Of a DNA stretch of 64,000 bases, positions 1 to 44,803 are shown piece by piece. Below the pieces are notes generated by a model. The model was not told the DNA's origin. It did no database searches and saw only the letters and a list, made by a program, of their open reading frames with translations. Location of the stretch: assembly GCA_021613335.1 (NCBI GenBank), contig JAJTWR010000263.1, forward strand, positions 974,001 to 1,038,000. The letters run 5' to 3'. Made by a program: the position numbers and the translations under genes. Origin of the DNA: Whitmania pigra (Eukaryota > Annelida > Clitellata > Hirudinida > Haemopidae). How positions within the stretch are numbered: the first letter of the stretch is position 1; each line of letters starts with the position of its first letter.

Positions 1-2
1 TG

Positions 3-6189
<6,187 letters not shown>

Positions 6190-6890
6190 TCTGCCGTCGG
6201 ACGGACGAACGATGAATTCTCCGACCTCTTTGCATTTGGGCCGTCGCGTGCATCGCCAATCTTTTCTTCCTGTTTCCGTATTTAAACTCCATAATCCATA
6301 GAGTCACAAGTTTGTATCTCGGACCAATGTGTATTTATATTTGTAAATAGCTCCGTTTGGCACATAAACAAGGGGTTTTTAAAGGGATGTTATGGGACCT
6401 CTCCGCCATTTTAGATGATCGTTACAGCTGCCAGAGACTGACGGTATCCTATCGACGAGTTAACAGAAGCGATCATGCGTTCTTGTGGACTCGTATCCGT
6501 AGCTTCCTTTCCAACTTGGTGTTCTCCATTGCATTTTGGCTCTTTCAGCCACTCTCTGCTTGACTTGCCTGTAGCTCTTAACATAGCTTCGACGTTTGCC
6601 GTTGGTCGGCTTTCGACGCTCGGCTGAAAATTGGAAATGAAAATTGGAAAGCATTTACGTCGTTCCATTCGACGGAAGGACAAACATAAAAAGACTTCTG
6701 TTGTGCGATGTTTTCGATGCATCGTCACGGTTGATTGCGTCACTTTGTGTTTGCCTTTGAAGATCAAAAAGTAATTTCTATTGATTTTTATTTTACTCAT
6801 GTTTTTAGAGAATTTGTTGTAAATTAATTAATTAATTTAGCAATTTTAACGGTATTTCCAATTGTGGGATTTGAAAGATTATTCTTTTTT

Positions 6891-6896
6891 AATAAA
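6891..6896 (+). promoter_or_regulatory. Probable PI4KB polyadenylation signal
   Basis: AATAAA at 6891, about 700 bp after the PI4KB stop codon and followed by T-rich sequence. It would give a 3'UTR of about 0.7 kb. Assigned by position only. Confidence 0.45.
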
Positions 6897-6899
6897 GTT

Positions 6900-7917
6900 T
6901 ACAGATATTGTTTTCTCTCGTTCCAGTTTGTAAATTGTCAGAAATTATATCATAAATTTTGAGACTGTCGATTAGAAATTGATGTTATTCGATAAGAATC
7001 GAGATGTGAGAGGCAAAATGCCACCTCATGTCTCTTTGTTCGAGAGTCAAGGTTGTCAAATGGATTTTATTTATTTTGTTATTTAAATATCGTTTTCCAC
7101 GCTTTTTATGTTTTGTTTTTGAGGTTGTCAGATGTGAGAAATTGGTTGAGTTGATGGGCTTCATATGATCAACTTTTAGCAGGGGTTATGATGATGATTC
7201 GTTTCATCTTCAATCATCGTCGGTGACAATGCCTGGCAAATGCAATCAGCGACGGAGTTCTGAACAAATTTGAGAGCAACTAATTAATCAACTAACTAAA
7301 CAGATTGCATAGCGTCTACTTTATAAAACTTATTTATTCCTCCATTAGAGAGCAATGAAAATGTTTGCAGTCTTAATTATAATAGTATCTACTACTCAAC
7401 TTTGCTCAAAATTTCACAACGTCGTTACCTCAATGGCCTTTTGGGGCCTAACTGCGCTACCCCATACCCCCAAAAATAATCAATAATTGTACGAGAACTA
7501 ATTAACTACCTAATGTCTGAAGGCATTTAATCTTCACACTTGATTAATTTCTCCACACCTGTTCATTCACAGATCTTCGAAGCCTTCAACCATAAGAAGT
7601 ATTTGGATGTGATTACTTCTCACGTGAGACTTAAAGTTTTGAGGAGCTGATTAATGAGCTGATGATGGTAATGATCCTCAAGTTTTACTCCGCCTGTTTG
7701 AATGTTTACGTTTAGATTCCTCTTTTCCACATTACCAGCCTAAAAATATTCTACATCCTCTCTTTAGCATTCCAAGAAGTAGCGAATTTTTCATTCCGTT
7801 CATCATTCCGTAAAATCGTTATCTCGATTCTGATTCTACAGACGAGTTAGAAAAAAAATTATTTTGAATTTTCTTAATTTCAGGCAAGCGACTGTTTCGA
7901 AACTGATAAGAGTCTTT
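6900..7917. other. Intergenic spacer between convergent PI4KB and KCNQ
   Basis: AT-rich sequence with no coding exon recognised. It probably contains the 3'UTR of the minus-strand KCNQ gene: AATAAA on the minus strand occurs near 7331 and near 7066. Confidence 0.5.
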
Positions 7918-36232
<28,315 letters not shown>

Positions 36233-38100
36233 CTCGTCGACAGGAGATCATCCGCAACAGCAGCAACAACAACTTCCAATATTTTCTGTCATGAAACTTT
36301 CTTTCGACGGAGCTTAAATTAAATCTGAGACTCGATTTTTAAAAGCTTGACAAACGATCGGGCAGTTTGTTTTTAAATTCTGAATTTCTGATTAATAATT
36401 CAAATAATAATATATAATGTAATAACTATTGCTTCTTATATTATGTAATTGTTGTTGTTCTTCTTGTTGCGTGATCAAATTGAAAGAAACAATTTAGCAG
36501 CAGCATCCTGTGTATGGTGAGCAAATGAATGGAATCCTGTGTCAGTCAGGACTTCTATGCGTGGAGACGATGCAAGATCAAGAGGCAGGTTTTCATTGTG
36601 CAATTGCACTTTCATATTCACGAATGTCGTTAATTTATGACAAATTACTTTAATTTTTTTGTTTATTTATGAAGCAACATTTAATTAAACTGAAAAAAAA
36701 GATATTTGTTTTATTAATTTATTTCAATGATATTATTTAACCCTATCTATAATTGATATTAATATTGATGTTATCGTTTTTATATTTAATTTTTTTTATT
36801 TACTTCCACAAACAAATCATACTGCATATAGGCTAGAGGAAGTGATTGCAAGAACTTTAGGACTTTTGATCGATACGCAAACAACATTCGTGTCAAGCAT
36901 CAACTTGATTCATTCATGACGTCATATGTCCGAGATATTTTTTATTTTTTAAGGAGAAAATCTTTAGTAGACAACTGAAAAATTAATGATCGTATCTTGA
37001 AATATCGTCTGCTTCTTTAATTTAATGTTAGCTTACCGCTTCTTCCTCAGAGCATTTCGTGTCGTCTGACAACACAAAGTTCGATTGAAAGGTAACTCCT
37101 GCCCACACCATGACCATCACCTGCTTCTTTTTAAAACAGGTGTAACAGCCATTACATCTTTTTTATCGTACTTTCACTTCTCATCATTATTATCATTACG
37201 ATTATTACGATGGTTATTATTATTACTAATATTATTATTATTATTATTACTATTATTATTATTATTATATATTATCATAATAATTTTAATATTTAATATT
37301 TAATATTGTAAAAAATTTGTGGTGGTGGTGGTGTTGTTTTGGACCGACATTCGAGAACACAAAGGGACAACTTGGAACAAGTGATTTATGCATTCCCGCC
37401 ACCTCGTATAGCTGCAGTATAATGTTGTTTCTCTGCAAATAATTTTGGCGCAGGGTGAAGGCATCACCCTATCAGTACATCTCGAGTAAACCAAGGATGG
37501 GTGGACCGAGAGTGGACGGTGCACCTCAACGTCAAATGTTATTTGAGAGGAAATCCTTTCAGGAAGTTTGGGAAGTATTTAATTTTAAAAGTGCTTTTGC
37601 TCACAAAAGTTTTAGTTTTAGACTTTTGTTGCATTGAAACAAACGTTTTTCCATTTAATTAGAAAGGAAAAAGTTTAAATAATTCATTTTTTTTACGAGT
37701 TCACAAAATTAGTTCGAAGCTGGAGTATCCCGACTGTTTCATATTTAGTGTTTCCCTATCAATCGATTATAGATTTCAAGTCAAATAGCAAATATTTATT
37801 GCAAACAAAAACATTCGTTTTAGCTTTTGATTTTTCAAGACAAACCCGTTCTCTCACTAGTTATCACTTCAACTACAATATAATACCCACAATAGCCAAA
37901 AAACTCCATTTCCAATTAATAAAAAACAAATTTTCAGAACCTTAACTGAATCTTTTCCACAACTTTGTGGGTAGTGTCTTGCAAATTTCCCTATGTTTGA
38001 ACAATGTTAAAATTCTAATTTTATTCCACATCCATAACTTGGTCGGCGGGATTACCAACCGAACTTTTCCCTGTTTTCAAAATTTTGTTGAGAATTTTAT
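36233..38100. other. Region upstream of KCNQ first coding exon
   Basis: Expected to contain KCNQ 5'UTR and promoter; no TATA box or upstream coding exon could be fixed. Includes an (ATT)n tract at about 37190-37275, a GGT run near 37320, and the short relic listed at 37029-37122. Otherwise AT-rich and unassigned. Confidence 0.45.
37029..37122 (-). pseudogene. Possible Tc1/mariner-like transposase scrap
   Basis: The minus strand encodes VMVMVWAGVTFQ, reminiscent of the VMVWGxISxxG motif near the second catalytic Asp of Tc1/mariner transposases, then SNFVLSDDTKCSEEEA before a stop. A good donor (gcg|gtaagc) at 37035 would also allow an exon of an unknown gene. Only about 30 residues are readable, so this is tentative. 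Confidence 0.25.
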
Positions 38101-38104
38101 GAGA

Positions 38105-38165
38105 TTTTTCAGAAAAAGTAAGCCTACATCTTCTTAATCTCTCTTCATAACTAAAATGTTGCGAT
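38105..38165 (-). mobile_element. Fragment of the CR1/L2-like family
   Basis: The segment tacatcttcttaatctctc with flanking bases matches 43585-43620 inside the minus-strand LINE at 43.3-44.6 kb (its SYEERLRRCKL-coding part). A second, very short copy. Confidence 0.6.
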
Positions 38166-38338
38166 TAATTAAGAAATTATCGCTCGTTGTAAACAACACG
38201 TCCTATTGTTTGGATAAAGTAAAAGCACTTGCACTATTCTTTATTCACGTTATTAATTTCATTTGAAAAGTTGTTAAATTTTGTTGTTCTGTTGTTCTGA
38301 CCTATTGCTTCTTTTCGGCTAATTTTAAAGTCAGTATG

Positions 38339-39900
38339 TCGAAAAGTGAGAAAACGTTTATCTCCGAGGATTGTATGAGAGACGTTCTCGTGGAAATGAC
38401 TTTGTGCAAAACTGACCCAAATGAATGAAAAGATAATGCTTTCGGTCACCGATAAGCTTCAACAAATCCAGGGACGTACCGAAGGCAAAATAGTGGGGGG
38501 CATGAAGGACAGTTTTTTCCAACTCCAAAAATTCTTTTAAAATATTAAACATATAGGAAATGATCGTTGCACGGCAACAATGTTCAACTGCGGTGTTAGT
38601 TCTGTGTGCTTGACAAGGAGCATATGGTACAAAATGACCAACCAACTCAGACACTTTCTGTTGAGCTCCTTTAAACTTTCCAGACATTGAAGCAGCAAAA
38701 TCATGCGATTGAAAAGAAAGATTGTCAGTATCAACGGCATTTTTTAGCAAGCAACTGACTATACTCTTTCCTATTCCAGCGCCAGTCTTGTCAGTTATTT
38801 CGGTTATTTGCAAGAGTCTTTCATTTTGCAATTCCTTCCTTATTTACGAAACGGATTACAATAGTCAACATGTCTTTCCTCGAACTATCTCGTGTTGAAT
38901 CCACCATCACAGTGTAGAACTGATTGTTAGAAATTTCTTTAATGATTTTACTTTTGAGCATGTACGCAATTAATTGAACAAATTCAGTTTGCGATCTGTG
39001 CCTCAGATATGAAAACTAATAAGGTCTCACCTTAACGTCCTCAAACCATCCCTTTAAACAAGAATTATAACGAGCCATAAGATGTACTATTTACTGCGGA
39101 ATCGTAATAACAACTTGTTGATTAAATTTATTAAACTATAGTAATACTTGTTATTTACCAATTAATTTATTACCAATTAAGCGCCTATTATAATACTTAT
39201 TAAAAAACTCAAACTTTCAATGGTGAATTTAATTTAATACCAAGACAGATGGGCGGACATTATTCCATTTTAAATATTTGTTGTAACTTTAAATCCTAAA
39301 CCTTGTAGGAATTATTATAATATGCGTTTAAATTTTGAATCCTAATTTTCCCAACTTATTTCAGTCTGTTCCAAGTGGGGGGGCAAGCTGCCCCCTCTTG
39401 CTCCCCTCAAGGGGCGTCCCTGAACAAATCAACAGAGTTACTGACAAAGACTTTTCAGAACATGATGACGCAGGTAGCGATATCACTGGCCGAGTGTTTT
39501 CAGAATGCACTCGCTCCAGTAATGCAAAGGCTGGATTCAATGGACAAAAAGCAGAATCAAATGAAAAGACGAGCAATGACAGAAATGAGGCGGTAGACAT
39601 CGCCACAAAGACACTCTTGGACTTTGAAAGGGAGAAGGAAGAGATGAAACGCAGGGCCAACAATGTCATTGTCTCAGGCCTACCCTCTCGACCAAATGTC
39701 AGGGACGTTGATTTGTTTGGAGATTTATGCGGAAACAATCTGACAGTAAAGCCTAGAGTGATCACAACCTGACGATTGGGCGGAGATAAAAAAATCTTAA
39801 TGCTAAGCTCTGCGTTACATTGGAGAGGCTCCTAGACTATTGAACGAAAGTTTGAACCGACGAATAAAAGATAATATATTTAAATTGTTCGCCAGAGTTT
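38339..39900 (+). pseudogene. ORF1-like retroelement relic, split by a hAT insertion
   Basis: After the hAT element the frame reads ELLTKTFQNMMTQVAISLAE then LDSMDKKQNQMKRRA (coiled-coil style). A frameshift follows, then TLLDFEREKEEMKRRANNVI and SGLPSRPNVRDVDLF, resembling the RRM-like C-terminal part of LINE ORF1 proteins. It ends with decayed sequence up to about 39900. The left portion (about 38339-38460) is too degraded to read with confidence. Removing the 954-bp insertion and one 8-bp target copy would rejoin the flanks. Confidence 0.55.
38469..39422 (-). mobile_element. hAT transposon derivative (954 bp) with 8-bp target duplication
   Basis: Ends are CAGGGACG and CGTCCCTG, with near-matching C-rich sub-terminal sequence on both sides. 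Flanked by identical aacaaatc at 38461-38468 and 39423-39430, the 8-bp duplication expected of hAT elements. The minus strand still encodes transposase pieces of the ZMYM/DUF4371-like hAT type (YTVMVDSTRDSS..DMLTIVIRFV in the upstream half, then SHDFAASMSGKFKGAQQKV and CQAHRTNTAVEH). The full transposase is missing, so it is non-autonomous. Confidence 0.85.
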
Positions 39901-39951
39901 TAGAATTTGTGCTTCGTTCACCGGTATTGTAAAATCGGTGGGGCCAGAGGC

Positions 39952-40307
39952 CAGTGGCGCAACTAGCGAAAAATGCTGGGGGGGCTCAAGTTTAGAAAAG
40001 GGACGAAAGCCCGACGCAGTCGAAAAATTTTTGAAACTGTTCAAATCAAAACTACCAATTATAATTAATGAAGAATTAAAGATAGAACAGATTATTATTA
40101 TGAGTTTAACTATCTTCTGTCTGCAGTCTTGTTTTGTATCTTTAATAATTTATTAATGAGTTTGACTATCTTCTGTCTCAAAGTTTCAAACCAGTTAAAT
40201 CGCCTTACCCCCACCAAAAAAAACCTCATCGGATTTGGAAAAATTGCAGGGTCTCTCCTATTAGGCCTGGGGGGGGGTTGCCCCAGCCCCTCCTAGTTGC
40301 GCCACTG
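39952..40307. mobile_element. hAT-type MITE (356 bp) with 15-bp inverted ends
   Basis: Left end CAGTGGCGCAACTAG and right end CTAGTTGCGCCACTG are perfect complements. Flanked by direct ccagaggc at 39944-39951 and 40308-40315 (8 bp). Interior has G- and C-runs near the ends and no coding capacity. It shares architecture, but not end sequence, with the 954-bp hAT next door. Confidence 0.9.
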
Positions 40308-40315
40308 CCAGAGGC

Positions 40316-40460
40316 GTAGCCTGGGTATATTTGGGCTTGCAGGGTGGTCGGATGGGTTACATGCCTGAATATGGCAACAGTCGAAATGTGTCGTGTTCGA
40401 AACCCAGCCTGCACTATCGCCAGCGCCCTTCGGAAGGGTATATACATGGTTTAAAAAATC
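40316..40460 (+). mobile_element. Divergent tRNA-like SINE
   Basis: Contains gatgggttacatgcctg (A-box-like) and gtgtcgtgttcgaaaccc (B-box, same as SINE copy 1) followed by agcctgcac. The 3' body differs from the other two copies (gcgcccttcggaaggg), so it is a second subfamily sharing the tRNA head. Confidence 0.5.
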
Positions 40461-40733
40461 GCCTCTGACACTGTGCATGTGGCGCAATTTAAATTAATTA
40501 CAATTACAGTAATTACAACTAAATAAATATATTTATTTATCAATTTTGTTATTAAGACGAAAATACATAAAACAATTGGTCCGACAAATAAATTGATGTC
40601 GAATTTATGCAAAAACAATGTTCTGTTAGTATGTTTATTGTCAATTGTCTTATGAATGGAGTGACTGTTGCACAATTGAATGAATAAAATCAAATATTTT
40701 CATTAAAACAGCATTTTCATTGTTTGCAAAGCT

Positions 40734-40740
40734 TATAAAA
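40734..40740 (+). promoter_or_regulatory. TATA box of the microexon gene
   Basis: TATAAAA, 49 bp upstream of the ATG at 40789-40791, placing a start site near 40765. The spacing suits a compact, strongly expressed small secreted-protein gene. Confidence 0.55.
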
Positions 40741-40788
40741 TCTGCCTTGCAACAGACTTGTTTCAGAGTTGAACAACCAACCTCGAAA

Positions 40789-42890
40789 ATGAAGTTCCTC
40801 ATCAGTGCTTTGTTTCTTACCGCTTTCCTCAACTCCATCATCTCAGGTGGCTTTCGTTAAGTGAATTGAAGCATTTCAAATATTATAAAATATTACGCGT
40901 TTTAGATTAATTTTGAAATAAACTTTCAAATTCCACCAATTATTTTATAGAGTCATATTATCATATTTATGCTTTAATGACTTTAATTTGTAAAAATTCA
41001 TCTCAGCTGGCCTTGTGGATGTTAAAGTCAAAGGTTGGACGGAAATACTTTTTATATTTAAAATGAGTAACAGTTTGATGCGATTGATTTTATTTACATG
41101 TTATTGATATTTCTGACGTGGAATTTTAAATTTTTCAGTGAAGCTTGGCTTGGACAAGAAGAAACGTAAGACTATCACCAATTGATATCAAACAATCCTT
41201 ACAAGTGAACTTAATTAATATTAATTATTCTCAGCTCACCTAGATTTGAAAGTGCTCAACGATGCAGGTAATATCGTGAAATATCTGGTCAAGAATAATG
41301 AATAGTACAAAACATTTAAAATTTGGGCATTTACGAATTAAGGGACATTTAAAAATTTAAATGACTAAGAAGATATATTTCACGTTTCACGAATGTTTTT
41401 AAAATAGTGTATTAACTTAATAAACATAAAATATTTTACGGATTTAGTGAAATAATCTTTGGAGGGATGGTACGAAAATGTGATATCTTAATCACCATAT
41501 TAAAAGAAATTAATATGATAATATTCTCAAATATCGTCTAAATTTTATCCCGTTAGTAAATGAACTACTGCACGCAAGTAAGAATTAATTATTAATTTTT
41601 TAAAGTCTTTATTGAAGTTGCTATTAAATATTATTTTTAATATATTTACTGCCTTAGTTACTTGCAACTTAGAACTTAAGTGATCTTTTTTCAGTACTTC
41701 CACTTGAAGACTTAGGACATGCTAAATGTTTTTATATTATATCTCAATAACATGAAATCATTTCATTTCACTTGCTTTAAAATTTGGGCATTTACGAATT
41801 ATGGGGCATATAAAAATGTAATTGACTAAAAAGTTTTATTTCCCTTTTCATGAATGTTTTAAAGATAGTGTTTCAAACTAATAAGCTCAAAATATTTCAT
41901 GATTTTAGTGAAAGAACCTTTGGAGGAAGGTATGAAAATATAAGGCGTGCTTAATCACTATTTAAGGAAATTTAAATTTGTGGTATTATCAAATGTTGTT
42001 TAAATAATTTTCGTGTTAGTAAATAAACTTTTGTACAAAAGTATTAATGTTATTTAATTTTTTATTTTTTTCTATTAAATATTATTTTCAACATTTAATT
42101 TAGAAATTCAAACTATTTAATTTAAGAATTGAAACCGCAATTGATAAATGGAATATCAGTTAATAAAGTTGATAAACTTGATTTTCGAGACTGAGTTACT
42201 TGCAACGTATGACTTAGGGATCTTTTTTCAGCACCTCCACTTGAAGACACAGCAGAAGGTTTTTTATAATTATATCTCAATAATAATTAGTAATATTATT
42301 CAACAAAATCGCAATAATAAAAATATTTAATTTCACTTGTTGAATTCATGAATTACCACCATATTGTACATGTTACATATACATTGTACAACATATTGCA
42401 TTCCCCTTTTGTAGGCAGTGCAGAGACTATGATCGAAAAGAGTAAGCTTTTAGGAACTTATAGAAATTATATAATTGTTTTAATGATAGTATTTGAAATT
42501 TGTATAAGTAAGTACAAGTTTATGAATAAGTAATTATTATTTTTGTTTATTTACGTTTTTAATTTTTATAATTGGTGTTAAATGTTTTCAGTGTTTGAGA
42601 ACTCTGGACTTGGATCAAATGTTAATTCCTTAAATCAATTATTTATTAATGTTTTTAATAAATCTTATTTTAAATTAATTGTTATTAAATTCAAAACACT
42701 TATTTCTTTCATTTTCCATGAAAATTAATTGAGTAATATTTCTTTATAATAAAATTAAATTTGCAGATGACTTGGTGGAAAAATTGAGGTTTTTGAGTAC
42801 AATTTTTTAAATTTATAAAATTAATTTAAAAGATATTGAAATGCCATTAAATCGCTATTTTGTCATTTCAGTCGCTTTGCCGTGGATTGA
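40789..42890 (+). CDS. Small secreted protein built from phase-1 microexons (unrecognised)
   Basis: I do not recognise this gene. Exon 1 (40789-40846) encodes a classic signal peptide, MKFLISALFLTAFLNSIIS, ending in phase 1. Microexons follow, each with clean ag/gt borders and phase 1 at both ends: 41007-41033 (27 bp), 41139-41165 (27), 41235-41267 (33), 41695-41727 (33), 42232-42258 (27), 42415-42441 (27). The first mature residues alternate hydrophobic and charged (AGLVDVKVK, VKLGLDKKK, PHLDLKVLNDA), suggesting an amphipathic beta strand. Later exons give acidic segments (PPLEDTAE, GSAETMIEK). The end is ambiguous. Exon 42592-42620 (29 bp) then 42767-42788 gives a stop quickly. Using the AG at 42598-42599 instead keeps phase 1 and continues through 42767-42788 into 42872-42890, ending RFAVD. 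No cysteines in the core. Any exon could be skipped without frame loss. Confidence 0.6.
41318..42345 (+). repeat. Tandem duplication carrying a microexon
   Basis: Copy 1 is about 41318-41778 and copy 2 about 41779-42345. Both begin aaaatttgggcatttacg and share diverged sequence throughout, including tgatcttttttcag or gggatcttttttcag followed by the PLED-coding microexon (41695 in copy 1, 42232 in copy 2). Copy 2 has about 75 extra bases before its exon. Confidence 0.85.
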
Positions 42891-42968
42891 AGAGCTGGCG
42901 AAATCTCCAGTGTTGATAAATTATTATTTATTAAATAATAATAACTATTAGTTATTAAACAAACGTCG

Positions 42969-42974
42969 AATAAA
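42969..42974 (+). promoter_or_regulatory. Polyadenylation signal of the microexon gene
   Basis: AATAAA about 80 bp after the 42890 stop and 180 bp after the earlier alternative stop. It closes the transcription unit before the LINE at 43.3 kb. Confidence 0.5.
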
Positions 42975-43329
42975 TGTTGCTATTATGTTTCAGTAAGACA
43001 AATTCTGATCATCGCATTTTATGTTTAATTAGGGACAACAAAAGTTGAAAACTAAATTTATTTTGGTCCAAAGAATGAGGAAATAGGCTAATAAAACTCT
43101 TAGTTTTCTCAAAAAAACCTTGGTTTTTTGGGTATAAAACTTCAGTTATTACTGATTTTTACAATTTATAAAAAGCTTATTTATTCTGACATCATTGCAT
43201 TTATATCCAAACTTAGGATACGGCCTTTAACAGAACATAACATTAATTTATAGTGGTTTAAGGACACTAATGTCTGTGTGATAAACCACTCCTAATTTTT
43301 TAAATCAGTATCCAAATTTCGACAGTCGT

Positions 43330-44560
43330 ATTTTAAATAATTTTAAATTCTACCGATCTGAATATATTGTTTGCTCATCGAGCTTATTACAAAGATTAAT
43401 TACTCTGGTGCTGAAGTAATTATTCTTTAGAGTGCCCGTTACCTTTCTATAAAGCTTACATCCACGCCCTCTCTTGGGACTACTCTTAGCGGCCTCAAAA
43501 AATGTTCAGTTTTTAAATAATCTTTTCCTGTTAAAATTTTGAACGTTTCTATGAGATCACCTCTACTTCTTATTTTTAAATTTGTAAGCTTACATCTTCT
43601 TAATCTCTCTTCATAACTCAAATTTCCTAGACCCTTAATCAACCTTCTTCTTTTGTTTGTTCATGTTTCTTTTCTCTTCACCCTTTCCAAAGTATCAATA
43701 TCCTTCTTCAAGGATTCCCCGGCAATGCTTTATGTAGGTTCAACATGATGTTTTTCTCTCTGCTGACCACTGTTCTCTTAATCATAACTAACAACCTGTT
43801 TGCTCTCTTAGCAGCTTCTACACATTGTATTGTGGATTTCCAACTTTTATGCATAATCACTCCCAGATCTCTTTCTTGTTCTGAATGATTTAACACAAGT
43901 CTCCGAAACTCATATTCTACCATCTTATTCTTACTTTCCTTACGCATGCCTGAACACTTGCTCCCTTCAATGGGAATAGCATCTGGCACTCCTGTGACCA
44001 CCTGAATAACTTACTTAGGTCAGTCTGGAATTCATCCACATCCTCTTTCTTACTTTCCTGCTTACTTTTGTGCAATTCATCTGCAAATTTTGATATTTTT
44101 GATGATATTCCATCATCAAGATCATTTATGTAGACACAAAAAAGTAAGGGGCCCAGTACAGATCCTTGTGGATCTCACTCAGAACATGTAGCCATCCAGA
44201 GCATATTCATACCATTCATACTTTTTCTCTTTAGTTGTGTAACAAGTTTATAAGCCATTTTAAAACTCTTCCACTTACACCGGATGAAATAAGCTTTTTC
44301 TCTAATCGATGGTGCGGTACTTTATTAAATGCCTTAGCAAAGTCTAAATACACAACATCTACCGCTTTCTCCTTGTCAACCAAGTCATATACTTCCTCAA
44401 AGAATTCCAACAGGTTTGTGAGACATGATCTATTCCTGGCGAATCCATGCTGACTCTCACCGATTACTTTATTTCTTTCAAAAAACTTCGACATGTTTTC
44501 CTTGATCATTCTTTCCATTACCTTACATATTACAGAAGTTAGACTTACAGAATTAATCTG
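43330..44560 (-). pseudogene. CR1/L2-like non-LTR retrotransposon, 5'-truncated
   Basis: Reading the minus strand from 44560: RT blocks KVIGESQHGFARNRSCLTNL and AVDVVYLDFAKAFNKVPHHR, then GSVLGPLLFCVYINDLDDGI and SKISKF. Next come the post-RT segments LNHSEQERDLGVIMHKSW and LSYEERLRRCKLTNLKIRSR, and a 3' end with RVINL-type sequence and QTIYSD before stops near 43330. It lacks the endonuclease and has stops and shifts. FADD is lost or altered after SKISKF. The LSYEERL..GDLIETFKIL block is typical of CR1/L2 elements. Lies between the microexon gene and TBL3. Confidence 0.85.
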
Positions 44561-44803
44561 ATTTTATTTGTAAATATTACATTTTTAAAAATAGCAGGGT
44601 TATCGAATATTTTCTTTAAAAATAAATAGTAATTCAGTTTATCATTATCACTTCAGATTAAAAATTTAATATTATTATATCAATGTTTTTGTTGATTTTT
44701 TAAAAATTTAGCTTTTGGTGTGTGTGGAGTGCGATAATTCAGAGACATATTTTGCTAACCAAATTTATATTGATATAGCTTGACGGAATATTATTAAACA
44801 CAA

